64,000 nucleotides of DNA from Erythrophleum ivorense. Taxonomy: Eukaryota > Streptophyta > Magnoliopsida > Fabales > Fabaceae. This document shows, in pieces, positions 45,400-56,148 of the stretch; positions within the stretch are counted from its first letter, which is position 1; each line of letters starts with the position of its first letter. The translations under genes and the position numbers were made by a program. Under the pieces are notes generated by a model, which saw only the letters and a list, made by a program, of their open reading frames with translations, was not told the origin of the DNA and did no database searches. The DNA is taken from positions 1 to 64,000 of the forward strand of contig JAIUCV010000090.1 of NCBI GenBank assembly GCA_026724425.1, written 5' to 3'.

Positions 45400-45948
45400 A
45401 TAAATACCTTTAATGGTACAGCCCCAGAGTTCGCTTGTACCAACAAGAAATGAGGTGAGGATGTGGATACGTTGTACATCGTCCACAATAGCGAGGATGA
45501 ACATTGGATTGCGGTCGAAGTTGATCTCGTTAAGGGAAGGATAAAGGCATATGATTCCATCAATACTGCGTTTAGCGAACCTAGGCTGAAAGAGGAATGC
45601 AGACCGTACACGAAGATGATTCCTCTTTTGTTTAAGCAGATGGCACCACCGGAGAAGAGGAAGAAAATGAGCGAGGCGGCATACAGCTTTTACAGGGTAA
45701 CAACTTTCCCGCAAAACTTTCAAAGCGGCGACTGTGGAGTTTACACATTGAAGTTTATCGAGTGCCTTGCACTTGGACATACTACAACCGGGCTAAGCGA
45801 TTCCACTATTGGTGCGTTGCGTGTGAAATGTGCAGCAGAGGTATTGGATGAGCTCCCGCCTGAGGAGTGTTTCCAATTATCGTGCCCGCTGCCTCGGGGA
45901 ACAAACGATGGTGATAGATTTCCACTACAGACTGATTCGTTGCAGTAA
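45400..45948 (+). pseudogene. ULP1-like gene, copy 2, 3' part (peptidase core)
   Basis: Continues the reading cut at 36904. In the open stretch starting Met 45463 the C48 site looks complete: His14 (DEHWIAV), Asp31 (YDSI), Gln84-type residue and Cys91 (GDCGVYTLKFIE; TGT at 45733-45735). So the copy 2 lineage kept the protease site that copy 1 lost, but the gene is disabled by the retrotransposon, an upstream TGA and frame breaks. Confidence 0.8.
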
Positions 45949-46336
45949 TCATATCTCGTTCAATGCAGGGCATGAGATTAATTGTTAGTTATGGCACACT
46001 GTTTAATTGTGAGGGCTGTTTAATTGTCCAAGCGCCTGCAAAGTTATGGCAGACTTATTTTGAGACTTACGGTGGTAGATTTATTATTGTGGTAAACTTA
46101 TTTTGAGAGTTACTTGGCAGACTTATTTAGATACAGCCGTTGTTGTGGTAAATTTGTTTCATTAGGCTTGTTATTATGCCTAATATATTTATCTCACTAC
46201 GGTAGACTTAGACAGACTTGTGCGTTTGTCAAGACTTATTAAAACACAAAGATTTTATTTTAAATTAAAACACAATTCGAGTACTTGGGAAAAGTAAAAC
46301 AAGTGATAGTTCAAATTGTAAAAGAAAACCACAAAG

Positions 46337-48776
46337 CTAAGATTCGCATGTAGCGCGATTATGGCCAGCCTTTTTACATTTTCCACACGTATATTCTTTG
46401 CGTGGACGCTTACTCTCCATAGCGACCTTAAATGCACTCTTCATTCTGGAGTTCTTCGGTCTCCCCGGCGGTTGATGAACGATCGGAGGTTTGCAAACTT
46501 TGGCTATCACATTTTCTGGTACAGGGAGTGCCACATCTCTTGGCATTAAGGTTTTGGCGTATGAATTGAACAAGAAAGTGCGTCTAAAGTAGGTATGGGC
46601 GAGCGAGATACGTGATATACCTACAGCTTATGCGGCTGCAATCGCATGGACACATGGTAATTTATCCAAATCAAACCTGCGACAAGTGCATTTCTTCTCT
46701 GTCAAATTAACGACATGCAATACCCCCCCCCCCCCCCCCCCCCCCGCGCGCATGTCACTTGTGATTGATCACAATCAATCTCCTGCACTGTCCATAGCTT
46801 TGCATTTTTCACACGAGACTGCTCATCAAATACATATTGTTGTCAGAAACGCAAATAATGTTATGTAGGGAGAAGTTACTCAAAATAATTTACTGCAAAA
46901 TTTACGATCTTGCAGAATCGAGAAGTTGCACTATTGGTGAACCTCTGAAAGGGGATAGGACACTATTTAAGGATTCCGCTATGTTGCTTGTCGTGAAGTT
47001 GTACCTATTCCCAGGGAAATGCGCACGGGTCCATAACCGAACATCTGCCTTCACTAAATACCCATGAAGCGCCAGATCTAAAGCTTCTATTTGTGCAAAG
47101 AACTGATTAAACTCTAGAAGCCTATATGCGGATGCGGCCTTTTTCACAAGTCCGAAACATTCTCGCGTTCTGAATTTGAGCAAAATATTCTTATGCAAAT
47201 GGTATGTGCAAATCCCCCTCGATGCCAACAGATACACATTTTTTATTGCGTTTTTTATTGATTTATGTCTATCCGAAATCATGGCTAGACCCTCGTCGCC
47301 CGGGATAACACGGTGTAGCTGTCTGAAGAACCACTCCCACGACTCATGATTCTCAGTATCAACAACGCCAAATGCAATCGAAAAGATGTTGAAATTTCCA
47401 TCTTGGGTTGTGGCTGTTAATAGTGTTCCCTTATATTTACCTTGCAAATATGTGGCATCAACGACGACCACTTTACGCATATACGGGAATCCGTGTATGC
47501 TTGCAGCAAAAGCATGAAAAAAGAACTTAAACCTGTCTTCCTCGTCCACCTCGAGATTAATGAGCGTCCCAGGGTTTGCCCGTCTGATCATGTACAAGTA
47601 GACGGGGAGATCTTCGTATCCACTCTCCGAACTGCCGGAAACAAGTTGGCGCGCAAACCGTAATGTGCGATGGGCCTTCCAATAGTCCATCTCCAGTCAG
47701 TGCAAATACCATAAAACAATCAATAAATAAGTGTGTCATAACAAGTATATCGTGACATCGATATTATAAAAAATCTATCTTGACATTATAACAAGTCTAC
47801 CGTAACAAGTCCACTGTCACTTCTAGAACATGTACCTTAATTCCATATCGTTTATTCAAAGCGTATGCGACATGGCAAGGCAATACAGTCTGTCCAACAC
47901 AGCCTACAAATTCGCTGTATAGCCTTCCCAGGAGGTCAGGTTTTGCTTGTCGAGAACGACAAGAACGCTCTGTAACAGAACACGAGTGCTGTTGGACATA
48001 ACTCTTTATGTAAAGCTCGGGACCAGACCCAAGAGTAGCCGCCCTCGCCCTCCATGTACACCCTTCGACCCAACAATTTACCATCAATAATGTAGGGGTT
48101 GAGTACACGACATTATAATCGAACTTCAGTGCAACTGAAAGCATCTTCAATCTGAGCTCCAAATCCTTTTCGGTTGGATATCATTGGCCGACGGCCAATT
48201 CAACTGAACCACGTTCTAACTGCGGAAATTTAGGCATAGAACTTTCTCCCCTTTTTTCGGTGGCAGGAAAAACATTTCTTCCTCTTCTTTTGCAAATCTT
48301 CCTTTGGTGGTACCGTATTCTTCATCCCCAGAGCTTGCACAGTCCGGATGATCACAGCAGTCAAATCTCATCTCTTCGTCGACTTCCTCGTCAGTATCAC
48401 TATCAATTAATAAGTCATCTTCTCTTGTATCTCGAACACCTTCATGACATGGCATTTTCTTGACTGTCTCCACGCTTTCCACACAGAGACGAGCCGTATG
48501 GTTTGTAAATTGCTGCAGAAATGACCTGAACTGTCTAGGATTCGTAACAAACATTGGAAGTGTAGTCACCACACTTTTTGTGACCATGTAGCTCAATTTT
48601 ACCTCATAAAACCGCTGATCGACCCCAAACTCTTCAAACACCATGCGATGGAAATCACCATAAGAGGTTTGAAGGTCAGCCCCAACAGTTGTAGATCTTC
48701 GAGACTTCTCTGCAATGAAAAACCGTCGGTTTTGTTGTGCTTTCCATGTACCACACACCAAAATCACCTGATCCAT
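46337..48776 (-). pseudogene. Mutator-like transposase, copy 2 (broken)
   Basis: Starts MDQVILVCGTW at 48776. It shows the same domains as copy 1: N-terminal PB1-like and acidic region; MuDR zinc region (CTWRARA...QHSCS); core in an open 262-codon piece (47690-46902) with VVVDATYLQGKYKG, ISDRHKSIKNAI and CTYHLHKN; SWIM finger; and zinc knuckle CGKCKKAGHNRATC. Here the second catalytic block keeps the usual SDRHKSI. Lesions: a replacement/deletion after 46900 removes the region between core and SWIM finger, a TAA lies at 46628-46630, and several frame changes occur. A C23 tract replaces the C32 of copy 1. Confidence 0.85.
46723..46745. repeat. Poly-C tract (23 C), transposase copy 2
   Basis: Counterpart of the tract at 11022-11053, nine C shorter. 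With flanking GC bases the interval differs by 12, so relative frame is kept. Confidence 0.95.
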
Positions 48777-49479
48777 TGAAGATATCGATTAGTTGAGATA
48801 TCGATTTTGATGAATATAGATCGAAGATAGAGCATTCATGGAAGACAGCAACCCTAATTGCCGATAAAGATGACTGGTTTTCGTGAAGAATTCGACAACT
48901 TGGAGGGCGAAATCGTCTTTTAACCAAACTCACTTAATAAGTCTACCAGCACGTACAATTAATAAATTAAATCTACCATCACGTAATGTTAGAAAATGTA
49001 AACCGGTTTAAAACGAAACCGGTGTAAACCGCCACCTTCTTTAAGTACTCTAAACCCTAATTCATTCTTCACCTCAATCGAGCAGCTCTTTCTTTGATGG
49101 CACCGACAGTTGGGAGGCTCATTTTCAGAATCGCTTCAATTCGCACTTCTTTCTAAGGTAAGATCCAACATATATATTTCATTCTCCTCTGCTTTCACAG
49201 AAACCTTTGATTTAGGTCGGTTTCATAGATTTGTGTTTAGTGAGTTCATCTTCTCTGACCTAGGAAAACTTTTCAGATTACAAATGGTTTCATTGTTGTC
49301 TCCAAAATCTAGTAAACCCTAATTTTACACTGTGAAATAGTTCATTTCGTCAATATAGAAGAGATCTCTCGTAAATTCCGGCGACTGAAACACGATGTTG
49401 ATTATATTTCGGTAACGTTGTAGAGATGAAGATGGTGATAGATTTATTTGCGGTAGATTTGTTTCAATTTGCAGATACC

Positions 49480-50057
49480 ATGGACCCCAACGATCCTAAC
49501 GGTTATGAGGAGAAGAAAGTGAGGAAGCACATCCGGATGCCTGAACTGTGGGACGATGGTGACTATGGCATAATGCCATGGTGTCCTTGTGGTGAACCAT
49601 TGACCGAATAAGTCATCGACGGGACAAGATACTACACATGCGGGCAGTACAAGGTATGTTTGGAATTTTTTTTTCAAGTTATGTTATATACTTTTGGATT
49701 TCGAATTGATGTGATCATGTGGTGTATATGCAGTACGACAGCTTCTTTCACGTTCGAAAGAGGTGGGATAAGGCTATTAGACAGGAGGTTGTTAGGCTAA
49801 AGGAGGAGAGTGCAGAGCAGGCAAGGAAGATTCGTGACCTCGGTTTTCAACTTGAAATCTCTAAATGGCAGGCTATTGGAGAGGAGGTTGTTAAGCTAAA
49901 GGAGGAGAATGCAGAGCAGGCGAAGAAGATTTGTGATCTCGGTTTTCAACTTGAAGACACTAAAAAGGAGATTGCACAGCTCTGGGGCACGGTCAGGTTC
50001 GAAAGTTGCGTCTGTGAATCCTGTAAGGACGAAGTTGCAAAAACGTTTTCTGTCTAA
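49480..50057 (+). pseudogene. GRF-type zinc-finger / coiled-coil gene, copy 2
   Basis: Exons 49480-49653 and 49734-50057, same splice sites as copy 1. Start MDPNDPNGYEEKKVRKHIR is free of the copy 1 stops; a single G-to-T change makes a TAA at 49609-49611 just after PWCPCGEPLTE. The second exon is open with the duplicated coiled coil (KEENAEQAKKICDLGFQLE) and ends CESCKDEVAKTFSV. The two copies carry different stops, so each shows that the frame was once maintained. A shortened leader (49420-49470) lacks part of the copy 1 motif cluster. Confidence 0.65.
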
Positions 50058-50299
50058 GTAGACAACTTTGTGGCTTTTATGTTTGAAGTGCTGAGTTAAA
50101 CAACTTTTATTTCTTTGATGAACTAGATGAGTTATGTCTTCATGTTAAACCCTTTCATATTCTAATGTGTTGTACTTTTGCACTACTCGTTTTTCGTATT
50201 TTTCTACAATAAAGTCTTAAACCTTAAACTCTAAGAGTATTCAAAAGTGTAAACCCTAACCAACATATTGAATCTTTGGCAAACATTTGCCACATAAGA

Positions 50300-50720
50300 G
50301 TATTCAAACCCTAAAGTGAAAATAGTTGATCTATTGCATGTGTCGTTTAGGTTTTCTCACATAGAGTTTTCAAACCCTAAAATGAAAAAGTTGATCTATT
50401 GCATGTGTCGTTTGAATTTTCTCACATACAGTTTTCAAACCCTAAAGTGAAAATAGTTTATCTATTGCATGTGTCGTTTGGACTTTCTCACATACAGTTT
50501 TCAAACACTAAAGTGAAAAAGTTGATACTCTCTATTTCATGTGTCGTTTGGATTTTCTCACATAGAGTTTTCAAACCATAAACCTTAAAAGTATTCAAAA
50601 GTTTATACCCTAACCAACATATTGAATCCTTGGCAAAAATATGCCACATAAGAGTATCAAACGCATACAGTATTCAAACCCTAAACCGTAAACCCCAAAG
50701 TGAAAATTGATGGTTTGACA
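50300..50720. repeat. Telobox-like minisatellite, copy 2
   Basis: Same about 66-bp units as in copy 1, followed by scattered AAACCCTAAA strings. Confidence 0.8.
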
Positions 50721-50859
50721 AAAAAAAACTGCATTAAAATGTAACACATTCAAAGAGTTCATCCCTATACCCTAAAACCTAAACTTTAAACAAAATTGGT
50801 TAACAAAAATCTACCGCAATACAATCTTAACCAAGTTTATATAATAACTCTATCAATTG

Positions 50860-51400
50860 AACATTAATCTATCATCATTAATAATAGAACAACCATGTGA
50901 AATTCAGTTTTTTTTTTGTTTTTCATGCTGCCAAATCTACTACCATTGACAATAAATCTACCAGCAAATATGATAATCTACCATCAAATAAATTATATCT
51001 ACCGCACTAACATTTATCTACCATCATTAACCCAAAATCTACCATAACTAGATGTCTACCATCATTCATAATAACCCTACCATCTTTTAATTAATCTATT
51101 GTCAAACAAAATAAATCTACCAACCTATACGCATTACTCTACCGGAAGATTATTAAGTCTACCAAACATATGTAACTCTACCACAACATAAATTTAACTC
51201 TACTGTTCGGTTTGTAACTCTACCGTTTCGAAATAACTCTACCACCACAGATAATACGTCATCATACCACAACTCTATCGGGCGATGTAAAACTCTACCG
51301 TTCGAAAAATAAATCTACTGTTCCACACTAAATCTACGGTGTCATAAAATATATCTATCGTTGATGACTAAATCTACCATCATTACTTCGGTAGATTTAT
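50860..51400. repeat. TCTACC motif cluster, copy 2
   Basis: Counterpart of 15340-15895, again nearly all in one orientation, ending shortly before the right terminal repeat. Confidence 0.85.
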
Positions 51401-51861
51401 TTTTTGACGAAAACTGATGTGGCAAACTTTCATTAATGGTAGTTTCGTAAATACCGTTTTTTGATATAAAGAAATGGGGGTAAATTAGGTAAAAAACTTT
51501 TTTAGTTGAAAAAATGAAATGATGTTGTTCTAATCATTAAGGTATAATAAAAAGGTTGATGTAGTCATTGTAAAAGAAAAAACAAATATCCATATTTTAT
51601 CTCTCTAGAAAAAAAAAAGAAGTTCGCATCTCTCTTTCTCTCTGGCAATCTCTATCTTCTGCTTCGTGTAATTGGATTGGGTATCGGCTCGTGCAATCTA
51701 ACTCACTGAGTCCTAAATTTACCCGCGAAAATAAGGTTTCTTTCTTTCTGGTATTCTTTTCAAATTTTTCAAACCATCCTCTGCTCTCTCTCCCTCCTTC
51801 TTATAGGGTTTCTCTCACTTCTCCGATCCTCCATCTCCTTTGTGCTCTCTCAGGGTTTTCC

Positions 51862-54700
51862 ATGGATGTGGTGGCGGCTAGTACTGTTCCGATGAATCTT
51901 GAATCTTTGGCAGCAGTTTCGATGGTTAACGAAAATGGAGGAGAAACGATGGCTCCTCCTGCGAAAAGGCAACGTTTTTGCGACGAGATGAACAGAGTGG
52001 CGGAGATTGTGCTTGTTTTGTCGGCGTTGGGGAGGATGCGAGGAGGGAAACCCCCGTCGGAGTTGGAATTCGAGCTGATGGTTGAAGCTAGGTCGAAATT
52101 AGCAGGGATGTGTCAAGAGTTTACCCCTAAGGATATTATCGGCAAGGATGGTGTTAGAGCTGTAATTGAAGATCTGGGTTTGAATTGTAAACTTCAAAAC
52201 CAGAGATTAGGATTACGAGCTCACAAGCTCACCATCTCCGAGAAGCTATCTCTTGGGAAAAGAAAGGTTGTTTCTTGTTTCTTGATCTATTCTTTGAATG
52301 CTCACAATATGATTCTGGTGCTACTAAGCCTATCTTTACTTTTGAAATTGCTCGCTTCATGTTTATAAAACATAATATGGATCTTTGATTAAAACGTTCT
52401 TCAGATGGAAGACGCCAAGAAGAACCCTACATCTACAGTATCCACTGGATATGCATCTCACTTGTCACAGCCAAACGGTAGTGTAACATCTCCGGGTCTT
52501 GGTAGGGCTATACATTTTGTACGCAATTCAACAAATTAGCAACCTATCTTCAGAGATGGTGACAGTTTCTTTACCCTTTGTGTTTGCAGCAAAGAATGTT
52601 TCTGTGATACATCAGTGGCCTAGTAGTGGTGCTCACAGTGTTAATACTACTGGAAGCCAGAGACCTCAGATGATGTTTAATGGTGCTTCTCAGGGCAATC
52701 GTAAGTCACCCTTGTATATTTCTCCTTTTTTTCCCGTAGAAACAGGTGTAAGATACTGTTAGCCTTTGATTTGGAAATAGCACTCTTTTATTGTGGCTAC
52801 TGGGTAGGAGTTTTTGGTTGGTTTGCTATGACTCTATAGAATAAGCGTTATAGACTTAGTGGAGGTGATTATAATAGGCAAATCCAGATGCTAATTAGCC
52901 AATCATTAGGTTATTAGCCCTGTAGCTGTAATTAGTATGCTCAGAAATCAGAATAATTTTTGCGAATGTTGTCGTTCAAGTTTCTTTTTCCGTAGGTTGC
53001 TATCTTGAGTTGCTAAATTTACATGTTATGTTTCTACTTCTTTAATAGCTTCGTGAGTTTGTTTCAAATATTACTTCTTCATGTGTTCCAGCAATTCCTT
53101 CTTCAAACAATTATGCAGCATCCTGGTCTGCTCAACCTCAGTCCACTATATTATCATTCAACACTGCACCAGATAAGAAGGTGCCTGTTCAAACTTCTGT
53201 CAGGCTAGCAGATCCAAGCGTTAGGCCATTCATCTCTCAAACCCCGCCGCATGGTACAAATCAGCCGATGCATTATCGTCAGGCTTCTTCATTTGGAAAC
53301 AAACACAGTGAAATCGGTAAGATAGTCCATAAAGTTCTGCAACCACTGGTTAAACAATATCCTTTGTGGAATCCACCTTCAAGAGATTATATGAGTACAG
53401 CATTGGAATGCCAGATGTGTGAAGTTATGATCAGTGAACTTGACACTCTACTGGTTTGTGATGGCTGTGAAAAAGGGTACCACTTGAAATGTCTGCAAGC
53501 TAACAATATGAAAGGGGTTCCAAAATCTGACTGGTATTGCTCAAGATGTGTGCAAGCATTAAATGGGAAGCCTTTTCCTCCGAAATATGGTCGCGCCGTA
53601 ACAACGAAAACGTCTTCCAGTACAGCCGGAGCTCAATCATCCGAAGGGAAGAAGCTTGGCCCGATGGATATAAAGGTTAATCAACCAAAACCTATTGTAA
53701 CTCCCAGTCCCGGAGTACAAAATTTTCCTGGCTTTGTTTCTAGAGCAGCAACTACAAGTGCAAGCGCAGCAAAGACTAGTAACTCTGGACCACAAGGCTT
53801 TAGGGAAAGTCTTATCTGTGGTACCAGTTCTACAGCATCGATCTCGCTTACCAAGACTCCAAATCCTAGAGCAATTGCAAGTACAAGTGCAGTGACGTAC
53901 AATGGCCTCATATCAAAACCTTTAACACCTATGAGTAGCACCTCTCCATTGCCTGTTGGTAACCGCGTTCACGTGAACGCAACCTCAAATGCTTCCGGGT
54001 GCACCAATAACTGCTAGCCTTGTAGCACATGCCCCAACAGTTATTGAAAATGGAGACAGCAGCTCGACCGCATCTGGGACTGCTGACCGTTCTATATTGA
54101 ATACCGACCTTACCACTCAAGTCCATGCACTGACTGTTACTTCCGGTAGCAACTCTCAACCGGTAGTGTCACATTCTGAGACTGCAAAAGCAACTGAAGA
54201 TGCAGCTCTAGGTCAAGCATTGAATGCTGATGATGGACCACAAGCACACATGGAAAATGTTGCTAAGTGTGAGACTCCATCACAGTCTACCACATCTCAT
54301 TCAGACTCTCTGAATGATAAAACAGCATCAGAGAACGGTCAAGAATCGTGGAAGGTTGCTGCTGAGAAACTAGCTTCTGAAACTTGTGAGAATCACCCAA
54401 CAGAATCTCCAGCCGCAGTTATATCAGATCAAGACTCGAAGATCACTGAAGAACCATCCATGCCACAAGAGAATTTAGCTAACCAGACAGAGAAAACAGC
54501 GCGTCAGCCTCCTTTGGTGTCATCTAACTACCACTCCCAAGCGAGGAGTTAACACCAAATGTCCCCGGAGAGTCGCAAGAAGACAAAAGGTTAAATGGTT
54601 TAGAACTTTAGATGATAGACATCAGGAACAGAATTCTGAGCCCGAGTTTGATACGTCAGATTCGATAAAGGAAGCAAAAGCTGCCTAAAATTTACATTGG
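51862..54700 (+). CDS. PHD-finger protein (At3g20280-like), frame problems near 3' end
   Basis: Exons 51862-52266, 52405-52501, 52590-52700 and 53092 onward fit GT-AG and keep one frame. I chose Met 51862 (CCATGGATG) over an upstream in-frame Met because the upstream part is CT-rich leader. The N-terminus has a conserved Brassicaceae domain (VLSALGRMRGGKPPSELEFELM, LGLRAHKLTISEKL). A C4HC3 PHD finger lies at about 53409-53552 (CQMC, CDGC, H-C, CSRC); such fingers read histone H3 tails. The long Ser/Thr-rich tail is interrupted: a +1 shift near 53985-54000 and another near 54540. The total of about 700 codons matches the Arabidopsis gene. Either a sequence error or early decay explains the shifts. 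A last exon may lie at 54791-54877. Confidence 0.75.
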
Positions 54701-55049
54701 CTTACTTCACCAGCAACTGTCGTCGTCTCTCACCTTTGGTTCTGAGTGATACATTACATAGAACATACATCTCATTTGTTAAGTGAAAACAGGAATATTC
54801 AGAACACTGGAGCTGTAGAGGAACTTGCCAAAGCTATTGCAGTGATGCAAGGGAAGACGATGATGATTTTCATATAACATGGTTTATGGCATATCTGTTC
54901 CAACTCTTTGAACCCTGTGTTTTTCAAATTTTGGGAATCAATAAAATCATGATTTAGGTTTAGCCTTAAACTTTATGAAATAAATGAATTCTTTCTTATT
55001 CACTTCATACAATAGATCGAAAGGTTGTTGTTTATGTAATCGATAGTCT

Positions 55050-55975
55050 CTCCTCTCTAGCTTCTCTCTACCCTCAACTCCGTTGCTTTTGGCTCTTCGG
55101 CCGGCTCCGGTGGCTTCTTCAGCGCCGGAGTCCGGTTTTTAATGCTTTCTTTTTGGCTTTAGTTTTCTCTGGTCCTTTCTTCTCAGGTTTCTTTGGTTGA
55201 AGATGAATCCTTTACTTTTTTGGTTTAACATTCCAGATCTGGTCGGATCTTGGTGTTCTTGAGACTGGTGGTTCCGGATCTGTAAGATCGCCGGTGAGAC
55301 TTTGCTTCTTACTTCACGTTTTGTCTCTAGCCTAAGATCTTTGCACTAGATCTGGTTTTTCCTCTTTCTCGGTTCTCGCGCCGCCGTTCAATCTTCTGTG
55401 TGCTTCTGAGGAGTTCGCTTTGTTGGGTTTTCTCCGGTTTGATTTATCCCGTGCTTGCCTACTGAAGCTCGGTGATATCCGGTTTGAGTCGTCGCTCCTT
55501 GCCGCTACCTTCCGTTCTGATCGAGAGCTCTTTTCTCCATGGGGCTTCTATTGAGGCGTCAATCGTCGCTAGTCTCCGACATCGCCGCATCCGGAAGACT
55601 CTGAGTATCTTGCCGGGTTATGAAGGGTGGTTTTTTTGAGTTGGAAAGTAGTTTGCATGTGTTTCAGAGAGGTTTATGCTACCGTTGTTTGGCCGAGGGT
55701 ATCTCTGGTATACTCTTGGAAGGTTCTCCAGAAGTTTGAGGATTTGATTTGGTGGTCCGTTTGTCTGAGCTTAGTGATCTGCTTCTTTCTCCTTTAGACC
55801 GATTGCGTTGTTTTCGTTTTTTTTCTAGTTTGCTTGTGAAGTTTAGATTGGTATGTTTTTAAGTGTATTTCATCTGGCATTCCCTTTTTTGGGCTTAATT
55901 TTCAGGGAAATTTCGTTTCCACCTCTTTGTTTCTTATAAAATTCTAGATGACAAAAAAAAAAAAAAAAAAATGTT
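55050..55975 (+). mobile_element. Non-autonomous retroposon with poly-A tail (Sadhu-like)
   Basis: About 0.92 kb ending in A19 (55953-55971) and flanked by the direct repeat ATCGATAGTCT (55039-55049 and 55976-55986). It has no long reading frame and is CT-rich at the start. Size, tail and lack of coding fit the Sadhu retroposons of Arabidopsis, but family membership was not checked by alignment; a 5'-truncated LINE is the alternative. Confidence 0.6.
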
Positions 55976-56148
55976 ATCGATAGTCTATATATGCCCATTT
56001 TCAAGTCAGCACTCTTTGTGTGTCTTGTTTATTATTGTCTACAAGAATACAAATGTGCATTTATGCTCACAAGGGCGGTTTTAAGCCAAAAGGTCAGAAT
56101 GTATAGGATTATAACAGTAACCACAGAGCTAAGAAGGGATGAAATCAT

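Larger units (their letters stand above)
32858..51570 (+). mobile_element. KI-MULE copy 2, split by a Tekay element
   Basis: Same order and orientation as copy 1: ULP1-like gene, transposase, GRF-type gene and motif-rich tail. Removing the 36905-45399 retrotransposon leaves about 10.2 kb. The ends match copy 1 exactly as far as GTTAATGA on the left and GTAGTCATTG on the right. Small deletions differ between the copies: copy 2 lacks about 170 bp at the exon 4/intron 4 zone near 36710, and copy 1 lacks about 170 bp near 8830. They therefore decayed independently. Flanks show no exact 9-bp duplication. Confidence 0.8.

Noticed and set aside
5735..51570. Nine-bp target duplications for the two KI-MULE copies
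   Set aside because: Flanks (for example AAATAAAGA versus TAAAAGAAA at copy 2) are only loosely alike; not claimed.
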